A DNA stretch of 17,070 nt from Pseudomonadota bacterium (lineage in GTDB: Bacteria; Pseudomonadota; Alphaproteobacteria; Rhizobiales; Rhizobiaceae). The translations under genes were made by a program, and so were the position numbers. How positions within the stretch are numbered: position 1 is the stretch's first letter; each line of letters starts with the position of its first letter. The notes below the pieces were generated by a model. That model saw nothing but the letters and a program-made list of their open reading frames with translations, was not told where the DNA came from and ran no database searches. The DNA is taken from positions 1 to 17,070 of the forward strand of contig JAEYXI010000355.1 of the NCBI GenBank assembly GCA_023428515.1. Reading direction: 5' to 3'. Shown in pieces: positions 16,271-17,070 of the stretch.

Positions 16271-16306
16271 AAGCCTACCCCCCCCGCCGCTCCCGCGGGG
16301 GGCTTA

Positions 16307-16534
16307 AGCTACTAGAATACCTAAACCTATAGCAGATTCTGCACCTGCTACAACTATTATATAAATAGCATAAGTTTGGCCAATTATATCGTCCATATTA
16401 AGTGAACTTAACAATATTAAGAATGTTATAGATAATAGCATTATTTCTATCGAAATAAGCATTAATATAATATTTTTTCTATTTAATACGAAACCTAAAA
16501 TTCCGATTAAAAAAAGTATCAAGGTAATATTCAT
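16307..16534 (-). CDS. nad4L: NADH dehydrogenase subunit 4L, exon 1
   Basis: This encodes the first 76 residues of Nad4L, a small three-helix membrane subunit in the proton-pumping arm of complex I of the mitochondrial inner membrane. It begins MNITLILFLIGILGF and contains the conserved membrane Glu of the SIEIMLL segment and the second conserved Glu in AGAESAIGLGILVA. The frame then hits TAA immediately after ILVA. Fungal Nad4L proteins go on with FYRLRGSI and about nine more residues, so a group I intron interrupts here. The exon ends in T (GTA GCT), as the group I rule requires. The 3' remainder is split between a proposed micro-exon at 15337-15347 and an exon at 11220-11250. Confidence 0.95.
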
Positions 16535-16649
16535 TATTTATTTATTAAAATATAAATTATTTTATCTGACCGTACGCTCCACTTAAGTTTCGTAAGAATG
16601 AGCCCCTGCCCCGCTTTATTAGTGGTATCGTCCCTATATTATACCTCCT

Positions 16650-16719
16650 GTCAGTACGTCAATACGTCAGTAGTCAGTAGTCAGTAGTCAGTAGTCAGTA
16701 CGTCAGTATATCAGTACGC
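16650..16719. repeat. Tandem GTCAGTA repeat
   Basis: Seven-base units GTCAGTA are repeated about nine times. The four central units (from 16666) are exact 7-mers. The flanking units are 8-mers with an extra C (GTCAGTAC) or carry small changes (GTCAATAC, TCAGTACG). The array lies in the spacer between nad4L and trnR and has no coding frame of note. It looks like replication-slippage satellite sequence. Confidence 0.9.
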
Positions 16720-16780
16720 CTTTTCCTTTTTTTTCCACCGGTTATAATTATATAGAATATTTAGAATTTAGCCTTAATTG

Positions 16781-16798
16781 CTGCGAAGCGCGAAGCAG
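16781..16798. repeat. GC cluster with doubled GCGAAGC
   Basis: The block CTGCGAAGCGCGAAGCAG contains GCGAAGC twice, the copies starting at 16783 and 16790. Its surroundings are strongly AT-rich. The same heptamer or its complement occurs in GC clusters at 6740-6746, 13025-13031 and 14172-14178. It resembles the short GC clusters scattered through many fungal mitochondrial genomes. Confidence 0.6.
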
Positions 16799-16872
16799 AA
16801 ATTCTCGGTTTATTGCGTTTTATTATTTTTACCACCTTTTTAAAAAAAAGGGGGTGTTTTATTATACAATAA

Positions 16873-16944
16873 TTCTCATTTTAGATTCGAACTAAAAACC
16901 AGAATATTAGAAGTATTCTGCTCTACCGATTGAGCTAATGAGAA
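16873..16944 (-). tRNA. trnR(ucu): tRNA-Arg (anticodon UCU)
   Basis: The minus strand folds into a complete 72-nt cloverleaf. The 7-bp acceptor pairs TTCTCAT with ATGAGAA. The D arm is GCTC/GAGC around an AATCGGTA loop. The anticodon stem GAATA/TATTC closes the loop CTTCTAA, placing TCT at positions 34-36. The variable region is TGGTT and the T arm is TTTAG/CTAAA around TTCGAAT. UCU decodes AGA/AGG, the main Arg codons in AT-rich fungal mitochondria. CCA is not encoded. It lies upstream of nad4L in the same orientation and may be processed from the same primary transcript. Confidence 0.95.
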
Positions 16945-17026
16945 TTAATTTAAGCAAAGAGAAAAAAAATCTTTACTTAAATTAATAGTCAAGTATTATA
17001 CTACTATATTAAAAATAAATTTTTGT

Positions 17027-17070
<44 letters not shown>

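Larger units (their letters stand above)
15348..16306 (-). mobile_element. Group I intron 1 of nad4L with decayed HEG
   Basis: This intron of about 959 nt starts after GCT and ends with G before the proposed micro-exon. A GC-rich stem (TAAGCCCCCCGC... with ...GGGTAGGCTTA) follows the 5' splice site. A P/Q-like core element lies at 16238-16264, an R-like element at 15783-15804 and an S-like element at 15728-15743. R and S contain complementary GAGTA and TACTC, giving P7. All three closely match the second intron module inside nad5 intron 2 (7088-7327). In that intron the same bases also encode the start of a LAGLIDADG protein; here that reading frame is broken. The 3' boundary depends on the micro-exon model. 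Confidence 0.7.
16535..16872. other. Spacer between nad4L and trnR(ucu)
   Basis: No gene is seen here. The spacer holds the GTCAGTA tandem array, pyrimidine-rich runs, and a GC-rich block at 16781-16798 made of two overlapping GCGAAGC units. AT-rich sequence follows up to the tRNA. The nad4L 5' untranslated region must lie in it, but I cannot identify a promoter or processing signal. Confidence 0.7.

Overview
The window looks like part of an intron-rich fungal mitochondrial genome, most likely from a filamentous ascomycete. It is AT-rich and TGA must be read as Trp throughout. It carries nad4L followed by nad5, with the nad4L stop and the nad5 start sharing one base (TAATG), as is usual in these fungi. 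Group I introns with LAGLIDADG and GIY-YIG homing endonuclease genes (HEGs) fill the rest. Every gene I can support is on the minus strand, so the biological order runs from position 17070 down to 1.

Layout, right to left. At the right edge are a 9-bp tandem repeat (17029-17070) and trnR(ucu) (16873-16944), then a short spacer with a GTCAGTA repeat. nad4L exon 1 is 16307-16534. Intron 1 (15348-16306) keeps a group I core but only a wrecked HEG. A proposed 11-nt micro-exon lies at 15337-15347. Intron 2 (11251-15336) holds three related LAGLIDADG genes in a row: one frameshifted, one broken by a GC palindrome, one intact. nad4L exon 3 is 11220-11250. nad5 exon 1 (10973-11220) reads straight into an intact two-motif HEG in intron 1 (9035-10972). 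Exon 2 (8959-9034) is followed by intron 2 (6016-8958), with one intact and one palindrome-broken HEG. Exon 3 (5914-6015) reads into an intact LAGLIDADG_2 HEG of intron 3 (3292-5913), which is followed by a degenerate domain and a frameshifted third one. Exon 4 (about 3014-3291) ends at intron 4, which runs off the left edge and holds a truncated LAGLIDADG gene, an intact GIY-YIG gene, an orphan LAGLIDADG C-terminus and at least two ribozyme core segments. The remainder of nad5 lies outside the window.

Only about 1 kb of the 16.5 kb from the nad4L start to the left edge is host exon. When joined at junctions obeying the group I rule (exon ends in T, intron ends in G), the exons give an 89-residue Nad4L and a collinear Nad5 up to a point shortly before the expected MEGPTPVS segment. 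I count about 13 HEGs or remnants in all stages from intact to relic. Several of the breaks coincide with short GC-rich palindromes, so two kinds of parasitic sequence (introns/HEGs and tiny palindromes) appear layered on one another.
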